Source: an uncultured Pelagibacteraceae bacterium (GTDB lineage Bacteria; Pseudomonadota; Alphaproteobacteria; Pelagibacterales; Pelagibacteraceae). From it: a stretch of DNA of 64,000 nt. The notes beneath the pieces are model-generated. The model searched no databases, was not told the DNA's origin, and saw only the letters and a list, made by a program, of their open reading frames with translations. The stretch spans positions 40,385-104,384 of the forward strand of contig CABZJA010000002.1 of assembly GCA_902525935.1 (NCBI GenBank), given 5' to 3'. A program made the position numbers and the translations under genes. Position 1 is the stretch's first letter. Each line of letters opens with the position of its first letter. Of this stretch, positions 6,493 through 15,297 are shown in pieces.

Positions 6493-9013
6493 TTCTTCGA
6501 AGTTAAGTTTAATATTCAAGTATGCTTTAAAGGATTTAAGCAGAAATTATAAAAAAATTTCAAGCATTATTGTAACGCTGTTTATCAGTCTTTTTATTTT
6601 AAGTGCCATCTTTACAATCGAAGATAGTTTAAAAAAAGAGCTTAACGATAATGCAAAAGTTCTTTTAGGTGGAGATCTTGAAATCGATTATAACCGTAAT
6701 CAGGGGGATCTTAATTTAGTCAATAAAGTAAAGGAATTTTCAACTGTCTCACAAATGATAGAGTTCAGTACAATGCTTTCTACGACAGGCAGAGAAAAAA
6801 ATAAATCATTATTTACAAGAATTAAAACAGTTGATGAAAAATATCCGTTATACGGTGAAGTTGTTTATCAGCCGGAAGATGCTTATGAAAGAATACAAAA
6901 GGAACCCAAGACAATTTTGATTAATGAAAGTTTATCAAAAACTTTAAAGATAAAAATAAATGATAAAGTTAAGGTACAAGATCAAAGTTTCATAGTTGTT
7001 GGAATTATAAAATCTGTACCTGATGTCAGTGGGTTTGTAGCTTTTGGAGATTGGGCATTAGCAGGAAAACAAACTTTGGAGATACTAAAATTAAATGGAA
7101 TTGGTAGTTTTTTAAATTATGAATATAAAGTAAAGTTCAAACTAGGTGATGATCCAGAAAAAATAGAAAGTAAGATCAAAGATATTTTCAAAGATGACCA
7201 AAAGGTAAAGCTTAGATTTCCAGAAAATTCTGCTAGTGGCTTAAAAAGGATAATTAATAATTTTTCCCAATTTCTCTCTTTAGTTTCAATCAGTGCAATG
7301 TTGATTGCTGGAATAGGTATCGCTAATACATTGTTGTCATTTATAAACCAGAATAATATGTCTATAGCTGTAAGAAAAGCTGTAGGATTTTATTCAGGAA
7401 ATATAAAAACACTTTATTATCTTCAATTATTAATATTATTATTTATTATTACTGTAATTTCTTATGGCTCAAGTTTTTTAATTGTACCAATTGCAGATAA
7501 ATATTTATCTGATGGTTTGGGATTAAATGTTTATCCAAAATTCTCTTTAATTAATTTTATAAAAATATTTATTGTAGGTTTGTTAGTTCTTATAATTTTT
7601 TCAATACCAACAATAAGTTCAATTGATCAAGTTAAAGCATCAAACCTATTTAGAAATGTATTCCAAAACCTACAATTTTATTATTCAAAAAAGTCAATAA
7701 TTTTGAGTTTTATCTTGTTATCATTTTTAGTTTTATTGTTTACACTAGGATCTGAAAGGCCTTCTTATAACTTGGGTTATTTCTTGGCTTTTTTTGTATG
7801 TCTAATTGTATTTTTTTTACTTTCAAAAATTATGATTTATTTACTGAAAAAGTTTAATTTTAGCTCAAATATTTCTTTAAAGGTTTCAATAAAAAATATC
7901 ACCCAAACAAAAAGTATTACTCCTATTACAATTATGTCTTTAGGTTTAGGAGTAACTTTATTATTAACATTAGCTTTAGTTGGAACAAATTTTAAAAGAG
8001 AAATTGCAAGATCTATTCCAGATATTGCACCTGATTATTTTTTTGTTGGAATTCAAAAGGGTGAAAAGGAAAAATTTGAACAAGGTGTTTACAAAATGGA
8101 CCCTGATGCGAACATTGAAATAGTACCCATGGTTTCTTCAGGAATAGTAAAAATTAACGGTGTAAATCCAAATAGCTATATTAAACCAGATAATGATAGT
8201 TATTGGGTGATTGGAAGTGAAAGAAGATCTTCTTGGGTTGAAAATATGCCTAAAGATAATCCAATTTTAAAAGGGGAATGGTGGGATTTATCAAAACCTA
8301 ACCAACTTCAGATATCACTTGATACAAAAGTGGCTAAAGATTTTAATATTGAGTTGGGAGATATTTTTACTTTAAACATTTATGGTCGAGAAATTGATGG
8401 AGAAATAGTTAATTTTAGAGAAGTTGATTATCGTGATCTAAATATTAATTTTGTCATGTTATTTAATCCACAATTTGCAAAAAATATTCCACATGAATAT
8501 TTGGCAACTGCCAAATTTAAAAATCCAGATAGGTTTGAAGAGACAGAAATGTTAGAAGTATTACCCAGTTTATCTATGATAAAAATTGCCGATTACTTGA
8601 ATAAAGTAACAGCAGTTTTAAATAAAGTTTTCATAGCTGTAACCCTAATTTCTGGTGTAACAATTGTCATTGGATTGATTGTTATCTCAAGTGCTATAAT
8701 GGTCCAAGGAAAAGTAAAAGAGTACCAAAATCTTGTGTTTAAAATTCTAGGTTTTTCTAAAAAAGAAATTATATTTTCCTCTTTAATAGAATTTATTATT
8801 ATTTTTATGTCTGTAATATTAATCGCAATCTTTTTTGCGGTGATTGGTTCAAAATTTATTATTGAGAATATTTTTGAATTAGTATGGCAATTTGATTTTG
8901 AGGTTTTAATTTACCTTGGCGCCTCTATAGGAATTGTGACCTTGATTTTAATTATGCTAACTAATGTTAGATACTTGAGTCCTAAAGTTTACCCTTTAAT
9001 TAGAAATCAGTAA
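6476..9013 (+). CDS. FtsX/MacB-type ABC permease (YbbP-like)
   Basis: This 845-aa membrane protein has the long FtsX-like permease architecture. An N-terminal TM helix (about 28-48) precedes a large periplasmic domain, three to four TM helices follow at about 265-400, a second half starts near 410, and a final TM set spans about 725-835. This duplicated layout matches the YbbP family (about 800 aa). Conserved pieces include SISAMLIAGIGIANTLLSF and AVRKAVGF in the first half and KILGFSKKEI in the second. It forms a transporter with the upstream ATPase, whose coding end it overlaps by 17 bp. Substrate unknown; tesA-linked YbbAP relatives are envelope proteins. It converges on folD. Confidence 0.88.
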   Translation: MEKLNNSSKLSLIFKYALKDLSRNYKKISSIIVTLFISLFILSAIFTIEDSLKKELNDNAKVLLGGDLEIDYNRNQGDLNLVNKVKEFSTVSQMIEFSTMLSTTGREKNKSLFTRIKTVDEKYPLYGEVVYQPEDAYERIQKEPKTILINESLSKTLKIKINDKVKVQDQSFIVVGIIKSVPDVSGFVAFGDWALAGKQTLEILKLNGIGSFLNYEYKVKFKLGDDPEKIESKIKDIFKDDQKVKLRFPENSASGLKRIINNFSQFLSLVSISAMLIAGIGIANTLLSFINQNNMSIAVRKAVGFYSGNIKTLYYLQLLILLFIITVISYGSSFLIVPIADKYLSDGLGLNVYPKFSLINFIKIFIVGLLVLIIFSIPTISSIDQVKASNLFRNVFQNLQFYYSKKSIILSFILLSFLVLLFTLGSERPSYNLGYFLAFFVCLIVFFLLSKIMIYLLKKFNFSSNISLKVSIKNITQTKSITPITIMSLGLGVTLLLTLALVGTNFKREIARSIPDIAPDYFFVGIQKGEKEKFEQGVYKMDPDANIEIVPMVSSGIVKINGVNPNSYIKPDNDSYWVIGSERRSSWVENMPKDNPILKGEWWDLSKPNQLQISLDTKVAKDFNIELGDIFTLNIYGREIDGEIVNFREVDYRDLNINFVMLFNPQFAKNIPHEYLATAKFKNPDRFEETEMLEVLPSLSMIKIADYLNKVTAVLNKVFIAVTLISGVTIVIGLIVISSAIMVQGKVKEYQNLVFKILGFSKKEIIFSSLIEFIIIFMSVILIAIFFAVIGSKFIIENIFELVWQFDFEVLIYLGASIGIVTLILIMLTNVRYLSPKVYPLIRNQ

Positions 9014-9019
9014 TAAATT

Positions 9020-9865
9020 TTATTTATTTGCTCTCTTAAAACACTCAATTGTATTTTTAAGTAAACATGCAATAGTCATAGGTCCAACTCCACCTGGAAC
9101 TGGAGTTAAAGCTTTTGCAACTTTTGATACTTCATCAAATGCGACATCGCCAACTAAGCCGTTTTCAGTTTTATTAATTCCAACATCAATAACAATTGCA
9201 TCTTTTTTCACCCAATCACCTTTCACAAGCTCAGGAATTCCAACAGCAGCAACTATAATGTCACCTTTTAAACATTCACCTTTAAGATCATTTGTTTTTG
9301 AATGAGTAATTGTAACTGTGCAATTTTCTTTCAACAACAACTGTGTCATTGGCTTACCATTTAAATTTGATCTACCAACAATTACAGCCTTTTTACCATT
9401 AAGGTTTGGTTCAATTTTTTTTATTAATAGATAACAACCTAAAGGAGTGCATGGAATAGAACTTTCATAACCTGACGACAGATTACCAACATTCATGGGA
9501 TGAAATCCATCTACATCTTTCTCTGGTATAATTGCCTCTATAACTTTTTGTTTATCAATATGTTTTGGAAGTGGAAGCTGAACTAAAATTCCTGAAACAG
9601 AATCGTTCTTGTTAAGTTCATCAATCTTTTTTAAAACTTCACTTTCTTCAACACTGTCAGGGTATCTAATCACCTCTGATTTAAGACCTACTTCATTAGC
9701 AGATTTCTCTTTATTTCTAACATAAATTTGGCTAGGTGCTAAATCACCAATCAATATTACTGTTAAACCTGGTACTTTATTGTGCTTATCTTTTAATGAT
9801 AAGACTTCTTTCTTGAGCTCATCTCTTAGATCAGCGGCAGCTTTTTTCCCGTCAATTAAAATCAT
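9020..9865 (-). CDS. folD: Methylenetetrahydrofolate dehydrogenase/cyclohydrolase
   Basis: FolD (281 aa, normal length) interconverts 5,10-methylene-THF, 5,10-methenyl-THF and 10-formyl-THF in one-carbon metabolism. The sequence has the catalytic YxxxK (SQIYVRNKEK), VQLPLPKHI, KDVDGFHPMNVG, PCTPLG, the NADP-binding VVGRSNLNGKPM, and PVPGGVGPMT. It is cytoplasmic. It lies 3 bp downstream of the yggT gene on the same strand, so it probably belongs to a yggT-folD transcriptional unit fed by mscS. One-carbon metabolism is heavily used in SAR11 for oxidising methylated compounds (known biology). Confidence 0.97.
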   Translation of the reverse strand: MILIDGKKAAADLRDELKKEVLSLKDKHNKVPGLTVILIGDLAPSQIYVRNKEKSANEVGLKSEVIRYPDSVEESEVLKKIDELNKNDSVSGILVQLPLPKHIDKQKVIEAIIPEKDVDGFHPMNVGNLSSGYESSIPCTPLGCYLLIKKIEPNLNGKKAVIVGRSNLNGKPMTQLLLKENCTVTITHSKTNDLKGECLKGDIIVAAVGIPELVKGDWVKKDAIVIDVGINKTENGLVGDVAFDEVSKVAKALTPVPGGVGPMTIACLLKNTIECFKRANK

Positions 9866-9868
9866 TTA

Positions 9869-10159
9869 TTAAAATATTAGTGGTGCAATGTAGAGCTTCA
9901 TACACATTTCTATGAACCATATCAACAAAAGAAGTACGATAGGTGAAATATCAAAAGCTCCAAGGTTAGGTAAAAATCTTCTAATTCTCATTAAAATTGG
10001 TTCTGTCATTTTGTAAGTGAAATCTAATATTAAGTATACAAACCGATTACTTGTATTTAACACATTAAAAGCAACTAACCAACTTATGACTACATTAGCA
10101 ATGACAACATATGAATAAAGTTTCAAAATTTGAAGTGCTAAATAAAATATAGCGATCAT
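9869..10159 (-). CDS. YggT-family integral membrane protein
   Basis: The 96-aa protein has two hydrophobic helices (about 5-32 and 65-90) around a central loop with the YggT-type TEPILMRIRRFLPNLGAFDISPI segment. YggT proteins are small membrane proteins implicated in osmotic or potassium homeostasis and envelope organisation; the exact role is unsettled. The start overlaps the stop of the mscS gene by 4 bp (ATGA), implying coupling to a mechanosensitive channel, which fits an osmotic role. FolD follows 3 bp downstream. Confidence 0.88.
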   Translation of the reverse strand: MIAIFYLALQILKLYSYVVIANVVISWLVAFNVLNTSNRFVYLILDFTYKMTEPILMRIRRFLPNLGAFDISPIVLLLLIWFIEMCMKLYIAPLIF

Positions 10160-11241
10160 TTTTTTTCAACATAGATGGACTGACTTGGGAATGCAAAAGC
10201 AGCTCCCTTACCTTCAACAATTTTTTTTATTTCAAGTGCCAAATTTTCTTTTACTTGTAAATAATTAGTCCAACTATTTGTTTTTGTAAAACATCTAACA
10301 TACATATCAATCGAACTATCTGAAAACTTATCTATTCTTACGGCGACTCCTACAGATTGGTCGTAATCGTCACCTTTATTTATATGATGTTCAATCTCAT
10401 CTCTTATTGTTTTCAATTGATCAATTGTAGTGTCATATTGAAGAGTTATTATCCAACTAATAGCCCAGTTAGTCTTTCTTGTGTTATTAATCACTGCATT
10501 TTCTGCAAATTGAAAATTAGGAATAATAGCCAGTGATTTGTCAAATTTTCTTATAACAGTTGATCTAAATCCAATGTTCTCAACAACCCCTTCGATAACT
10601 CCTTCAACTTTAATCCAATCACCAATTCTAAATCTTTTTTCAACTAAAACTAAAATTCCAGAAATTAAATTTTTAAATAAATCCTGAGCGCCCAATGCTA
10701 CTGCTACTCCAAATAAACCTAAACCTGCTATTATTGGTCCAATTTTAATTCCCCATAACTCAAGAACAGCAGCTGTTCCTAAAATAAAAATTAAAATTTT
10801 AAGAGACTTTATAATCCAGCCTATTAATTCTTTTGTCAGGACTTTATCTAATCCACTTAAAATATAAGATATTGGCTCAATTATCTGATGTATTATCCAA
10901 AATATTAAAATTGTTATTAAAGTTCTGTTAACGTTATCTATAAAACCTCTAGTCTCATTATCAAATGACATATAGTAACTGGCAAAAAATACACCAAGAA
11001 CAATTGGAAGAAACCTTGCAGGACCTTCCATAGATTTTACAAAAGTATCATCTAATTTATTAGTTGTCCTTTTTGAAATTAATTCTAATTTTTTTATTAC
11101 AAGTTTGCTAATTAGACCTCTAAATATTAAAAATAATACAAATATTCCAAGACCTACTATTATCTGAAAAAAATCTACCCCAAGAATTCCCTGCTTCCAA
11201 ACAGATAAAAATAACTCATTTAGTTTATTTAAAACGTCCAT
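10156..11241 (-). CDS. Small-conductance mechanosensitive channel (MscS family)
   Basis: This 361-aa protein has N-terminal TM helices (about 20-45, 75-95, 100-120 and 145-165). The pore-lining TM3 is Gly/Ala-rich (GLGLFGVAVALGAQDLFKNLISG, about 178-200), followed by the conserved beta-domain (KRFRIGDWIKVEG...GVVENIGFRSTVIRKFD) and an alpha/beta C-terminal domain. This is the MscS fold, with extra N-terminal helices compared with E. coli MscS (286 aa). It releases solutes on osmotic downshock. It follows hemD by 2 bp and overlaps yggT by 4 bp, so the hemC-hemD-mscS-yggT-folD genes are likely one transcription unit. Confidence 0.92.
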   Translation of the reverse strand: MDVLNKLNELFLSVWKQGILGVDFFQIIVGLGIFVLFLIFRGLISKLVIKKLELISKRTTNKLDDTFVKSMEGPARFLPIVLGVFFASYYMSFDNETRGFIDNVNRTLITILIFWIIHQIIEPISYILSGLDKVLTKELIGWIIKSLKILIFILGTAAVLELWGIKIGPIIAGLGLFGVAVALGAQDLFKNLISGILVLVEKRFRIGDWIKVEGVIEGVVENIGFRSTVIRKFDKSLAIIPNFQFAENAVINNTRKTNWAISWIITLQYDTTIDQLKTIRDEIEHHINKGDDYDQSVGVAVRIDKFSDSSIDMYVRCFTKTNSWTNYLQVKENLALEIKKIVEGKGAAFAFPSQSIYVEKK

Positions 11242-11243
11242 TT

Positions 11244-11942
11244 TTAGATTTTATATAGCAAAAACTCCTCTTCACCAGGATTAAAAAGAAAAATTTTTTT
11301 CCATTTTATATCATTCAATGCTGATGATGCTTTTTCGCCTATACACATTAGGTTAGTTTCCATCCAAATATTATCTAAATTATATTTTTTAATTAACTTA
11401 AAAAATGTCTTCGCACTATTTTCGGAATATATATAAACAATTTCTGGCACAGAAGATTTGATATCTCTAAGAAAGTCATTACTTAAATTTTCATTGGGTA
11501 TTGCAGTATAATTTATAATTCTCTTGATAACATAGTTTTCTGAAATTAAGTCTTGATCAAGATTATAAGAAACAATTTCTCCACTAATGTAGGCCATTGG
11601 TCCGATCTTTGGGTCAAAGTTTTGTAAAATTAATTCTTTTAGATTATTTACATTACCTTCAGCGCAGAAAATATTTTGAAAGCCTACTTCTTTTGCCTTT
11701 CTTTCTGTTACAAGACCAACACAAAAACAAATTATTTTTTTGTCTATTTTTGAAATATTTAAATTTTTTAAAGAATTAGCGCTCGTGAAAATGACACCTT
11801 TGAATTGGTTAAAATCTATTTCTTGTGTTTCTATTTTTTTTATTTGTAATAAGGGTAGATGAGAAACTTTATGTTTCATCGAGGTAAATTTTAAAATTAA
11901 TTCTTTGCTATCATCTAATGGTCTTGTTAATAAAATATGCAT
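11244..11942 (-). CDS. hemD: Uroporphyrinogen-III synthase
   Basis: HemD (232 aa) closes and inverts ring D of hydroxymethylbilane to give uroporphyrinogen III. The family is weakly conserved. The N-terminal ILLTRPLDDSKEL, GVIFTSANSLKNL, CVGLVTERKA and the C-terminal YIYSENSAKTFFKLI and CIGEKASSAL segments fit the two-lobed fold. The assignment is strongly supported by position 1 bp downstream of hemC on the same strand. The standard length is about 230-250 aa. Heme genes hemE, hemH and hemG are in a separate locus at 49.8-52.3 kb. Confidence 0.9.
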   Translation of the reverse strand: MHILLTRPLDDSKELILKFTSMKHKVSHLPLLQIKKIETQEIDFNQFKGVIFTSANSLKNLNISKIDKKIICFCVGLVTERKAKEVGFQNIFCAEGNVNNLKELILQNFDPKIGPMAYISGEIVSYNLDQDLISENYVIKRIINYTAIPNENLSNDFLRDIKSSVPEIVYIYSENSAKTFFKLIKKYNLDNIWMETNLMCIGEKASSALNDIKWKKIFLFNPGEEEFLLYKI

Positions 11943-11943
11943 T

Positions 11944-12855
11944 TTAGTTTTTATAAGAACCTTTTGATTTTAATTTAAGCTCTTCTCCAACCATTCTACT
12001 AGTAGACTCAATATCATCTTTTTGAAGACTTTTTTTTATGAAATATCTATTTTTTCCATCGATAGAAAACAATTCGGTCAATAGGTCTACTTTTTTACCA
12101 TTTGATTTTGCAAATACACCTACTGCAGTGTCACAATCTCCTTCAAGAACTTTTAAAACCTCTCTTTCTGCTTTTGCGACTGTTCTTGTTTCTTGATCAT
12201 TAATGTTTTCAAGTAATTTTTTAATTTCATTATCATCTTCTCTACATTGAATTGCTATAATTCCTTGTCCTGCACAAGGTATAAGTTCGTCAACACTAAA
12301 TTCTTGTGAAATTTTATGTTGTAAATTTAAAGCATCTATACCTGCTTTTGAGAGAATTATTGCATCATATTCACCTTTTTCTACTTTTTGAACTCTAGTA
12401 TCTACATTTCCTCTGATAAGTTTATATTTTAAGTTGGGTCTTTTTTTCTTAAGTTGATATTCTCTTCTATAAGATGATGTACCAATAATTGAGTTTGGCT
12501 CTAAATCTTCAAATCTTATATTATTTTTACTTATTAAAATTTCATTAGGTGAATTTCTTTTTAAAAAAATATTAGTTAAAAGATTTTCAGTTTCTTCGGT
12601 AGGCATATCTTTAAAAGCATGTACCGCAATATCTATATTTTTATTTAATAAATCTTTTTCAATTTGTTTTGAAAATAACCCTTTGCCTCCTATTTCAGAT
12701 AATCTCTCATCTTGCTTTTGATCTCCTGTTGTTACTATTTTTTTTAATTCGATCTCTTTAGAAAAATATTTTTTTAGTTCTTTTTTCACATTTTCTGAGT
12801 AAATCATTGCTAACTTACTTCCACGTGTCCCAATTACAAGATTAGCTCTTTTCAT
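11944..12855 (-). CDS. hemC: Hydroxymethylbilane synthase (porphobilinogen deaminase)
   Basis: HemC (303 aa) polymerises four porphobilinogen units on a dipyrromethane cofactor. Visible signatures are GTRGSKLAMIYS, GGKGLFSKQIEKDLL, DIAVHAFKDMPTE, GTSSYRREYQLKKKRP, IRGNVDTRVQKV and PCAGQGIIAIQCR. The cofactor-bearing Cys lies in LEGDCDTAVGVFA. The length is standard. It is the first gene of the minus-strand unit, divergent from tsaD with a 58-bp gap that must hold both promoters. HemD follows after 1 bp. Confidence 0.97.
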   Translation of the reverse strand: MKRANLVIGTRGSKLAMIYSENVKKELKKYFSKEIELKKIVTTGDQKQDERLSEIGGKGLFSKQIEKDLLNKNIDIAVHAFKDMPTEETENLLTNIFLKRNSPNEILISKNNIRFEDLEPNSIIGTSSYRREYQLKKKRPNLKYKLIRGNVDTRVQKVEKGEYDAIILSKAGIDALNLQHKISQEFSVDELIPCAGQGIIAIQCREDDNEIKKLLENINDQETRTVAKAEREVLKVLEGDCDTAVGVFAKSNGKKVDLLTELFSIDGKNRYFIKKSLQKDDIESTSRMVGEELKLKSKGSYKN

Positions 12856-12913
12856 AAAAGTTATTTTTATTACATTCTTATAGATTAATTGTATTAATTA
12901 AAAAAAATATTTT

Positions 12914-13987
12914 ATGAATAAAAGACCAATAATATTAGGAATTGAGACAAGTTGTGATGAGACAGCAGTTTCAATTATTCAAGATAATGAAAGTGGTATA
13001 CCAAAAATTTTATCAAACATAGTTTCAAGTCAATTTGACATTCATAAAGAATTTGGGGGAGTTGTTCCAGAATTAGCAGCAAGGTCACATGTTGAAAAAA
13101 TTAATTTAATTGCAAAAAAAGCTTTGGATGAGAGTGGTATAACTCTTGATAAGGTATCTGCTGTTGCTGTAACATCAGGGCCTGGATTAATAATTTGTCT
13201 TAGTGTTGGTTTAAATTTTGCAAAATCACTCGCATCATCTTTAAAGGTTCCATTTATTGGTGTTAATCATCTAGAGGGTCATGCTTTAAGTCCAAGACTT
13301 CAAACTAATATTAATTATCCATATTTACTCCTGTTGATTTCGGGTGGACACAGTCAATTTTTAAGTGTGAATGGATTAGGTAGTTATACAAGATTAGGTA
13401 CAACAATTGATGATGCTTTAGGAGAAGCATTTGACAAAACTGCGAAACTTTTAGGAATAGAATTTCCAGGTGGTCCTAAGTTAGAAAAGTTTGCAGAAAA
13501 AGGTGATCCAAATAAATTTAAATTACCTAAACCAATAATAAATAAAGGTGGATGTAATTTATCATTTGCTGGACTTAAAACTGCAATACTGAGGATTATG
13601 AAAAATATAAATTCAGAACAAGCAAAATATGATTTGGCAGCCTCTTTTCAAAAAACTATTGAGGAAATATTATATTTTAAATCTAAGATTGCATTTAAAG
13701 AATTTTCAAAAAATAAAGTGCTTGAGGAGAAAAATTTTATTGTTGCTGGTGGAGTTGCTGCAAACAATGGAATTAGAAAAAAGTTAATTCAAGTTAGCAA
13801 TGAGAATAATTTCAAATCTATATTTCCTGATTTTGAGTTATGTGGTGATAATGCTGCTATGATAGCATTAGTTGGTTTAGAAAAATTTAAACAAAATAAG
13901 TTCAACAATCTTGATTTATCTGCAAGTCCGAGATTGCCTTTAGACAGTAGTGCTAAATTTTTAAAAGGTCCTGGAATAAAACTATAA
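12914..13987 (+). CDS. tsaD: tRNA N6-threonylcarbamoyladenosine transferase
   Basis: TsaD (357 aa) transfers the threonylcarbamoyl group to A37 of ANN-decoding tRNAs, together with TsaB and TsaE. The ASKHA-fold motifs are clear: LGIETSCDETAVSI near the start, ELAARSHVEKI with metal-binding His, GVNHLEGHAL with the second His pair, LLLISGGHSQFL, and GGVAANNGIR. The start ATG 12914 sits in an AT-rich gap divergent from hemC. The 3' end overlaps the convergent sulfotransferase gene by 6 bp. TsaD divergent from hemC is a common alphaproteobacterial arrangement. Confidence 0.97.
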   Translation: MNKRPIILGIETSCDETAVSIIQDNESGIPKILSNIVSSQFDIHKEFGGVVPELAARSHVEKINLIAKKALDESGITLDKVSAVAVTSGPGLIICLSVGLNFAKSLASSLKVPFIGVNHLEGHALSPRLQTNINYPYLLLLISGGHSQFLSVNGLGSYTRLGTTIDDALGEAFDKTAKLLGIEFPGGPKLEKFAEKGDPNKFKLPKPIINKGGCNLSFAGLKTAILRIMKNINSEQAKYDLAASFQKTIEEILYFKSKIAFKEFSKNKVLEEKNFIVAGGVAANNGIRKKLIQVSNENNFKSIFPDFELCGDNAAMIALVGLEKFKQNKFNNLDLSASPRLPLDSSAKFLKGPGIKL

Positions 13988-14830
13988 ATATCCCAATTCA
14001 GACATTTCGTTTTTGAAATTATTTTCTATTTCGTTGCTAATTTTTTTGTCTATTATTTTCTTCCAATTATTTTTTGGTCCAAGATTAAAAAATTTAATTT
14101 TATCTTTACTTTTCAAATCAAAAACATTTTCTGTAAATAAATTTTTATCCTCTTTTTTTTGCATATTTGAAAATGAAGTTTGTTCTATAATTTCTTGTAT
14201 CATGTTTTTATCTTTATCAATTCTGATAAATTTTTTTACAAATTCACACAATTTGTCAAATTCCTTTTGAGGATCTTTAAGTAAATTTTCGTACTTAATT
14301 AATAAATAGTTTTTAGGAAAAGTTTTCCATGAATTGAAATGCAATCCCCAAGAGCCAATGTATATCGGAATTTCAAAATTTTTTTTCTCATTTGCATCAG
14401 TTAACCCAATCCAATTATAATCATTAAAAATAAACCTTTTCGCTTCACTTTGATCTGAAATGGAGAAATGATTCATAATTGAAGATATGACATTTCTAGG
14501 ATCGCGAACTACATGTATCACTCCTAAAGAATTTTTTAGATCTGAGAAATTATACCCTTTTATATTGCACATTACGTTGTGGGTCTTAAAAATTTTTACC
14601 TCAGGATTTAAGTTAAGAACTTCTTGAGCAGTTATCCACTTTTTTATTAATTCATCTCTGTTTTGAACATTATTACATAATCCATGAAAGTCTCTTATTT
14701 TTGGAAACGTTCTTATTTTGCTGAGATTTTCAAAACTTACGTGATTATTTTCTGAATAAATTAAAGTTGATAAGAAAGTTCTAACCCAAGTATTTCCGCT
14801 TTTGGGGTATGATGCTAACCAGAAAATCAT
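13982..14830 (-). CDS. Sulfotransferase-domain protein (copy 1)
   Basis: This is a 282-aa PAPS-dependent sulfotransferase. The 5'-phosphosulfate-binding loop PKSGNTWVRTFL is at residues 9-20, a conserved KTHN (about 85-88) follows, and the 3'-phosphate-binding region VRDPRNVISSIMNH is at about 108-121. The C-terminal GPKNNW resembles the family's RKGxxGDW region in reduced form. It is homologous along its whole length to the copy at 54107-54946. The acceptor is unknown; a surface glycan, lipid or small metabolite is plausible. It is convergent with tsaD (6-bp overlap) and divergent from the EVE gene. It looks like an inserted accessory gene between housekeeping genes, but its composition matches the surroundings. 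Confidence 0.88.
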   Translation of the reverse strand: MIFWLASYPKSGNTWVRTFLSTLIYSENNHVSFENLSKIRTFPKIRDFHGLCNNVQNRDELIKKWITAQEVLNLNPEVKIFKTHNVMCNIKGYNFSDLKNSLGVIHVVRDPRNVISSIMNHFSISDQSEAKRFIFNDYNWIGLTDANEKKNFEIPIYIGSWGLHFNSWKTFPKNYLLIKYENLLKDPQKEFDKLCEFVKKFIRIDKDKNMIQEIIEQTSFSNMQKKEDKNLFTENVFDLKSKDKIKFFNLGPKNNWKKIIDKKISNEIENNFKNEMSELGYL

Positions 14831-14869
14831 TTATAAATACACATGATATAATATATTTTAAAAAATAAA

Positions 14870-15283
14870 ATGCAGTATTGGTTGTTAAAATCAGAGCCTA
14901 ACGTTTGGTCAGTAGATCAACAAATTAAAACTGGCAGCAAAGGTGCTAATTGGGATGGAGTAAGAAATTATCAAGCAGCAAATAATTTGAAAAAAATGAA
15001 GAAGGGTGATCTTTGTTTTTTTTACCATTCAAATATTGGTAAAGAAATCGTTGGAATTGTTGAAGTAATTAAAACAGCATTTATCGACCCAACAGATAGA
15101 GATAAGCGATTTGTAGCAGTAAAAGTTAAGTATAAAAGTAAACTAAAAACACCTGTTTCTCTTGAAAACATTAAAAAAAATAAAGATTTAAAAGATATTG
15201 CATTAATAAAACAAAGCAGACTGTCTGTAATGCCAATTGACACTAAATGCTGGAAAATTATTTTGAAGATGGGTAGTATCTGA
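14870..15283 (+). CDS. EVE domain-containing protein
   Basis: This is a 137-aa protein of the EVE (PUA-like, thymocyte nuclear protein 1-type) family. It has the opening YWLLKSEPNVWSVD, WDGVRNYQAANNLKKMKKGD with the aromatic pocket residues, FYHSN and IVGIVEV. EVE domains bind modified bases in DNA or RNA; the cellular role in bacteria is not settled. It is a single-domain, full-length family member and probably cytoplasmic. It is divergent from sulfotransferase copy 1 (39 bp) and 14 bp upstream of acs on the same strand. Confidence 0.92.
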   Translation: MQYWLLKSEPNVWSVDQQIKTGSKGANWDGVRNYQAANNLKKMKKGDLCFFYHSNIGKEIVGIVEVIKTAFIDPTDRDKRFVAVKVKYKSKLKTPVSLENIKKNKDLKDIALIKQSRLSVMPIDTKCWKIILKMGSI

Positions 15284-15297
15284 AAAATTTATAACCA

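Noticed and set aside
12818-12834. CACGTG inside hemC
   Set aside because: Only the hexamer matches parS; the surrounding bases are unrelated (TTC...TCCC).
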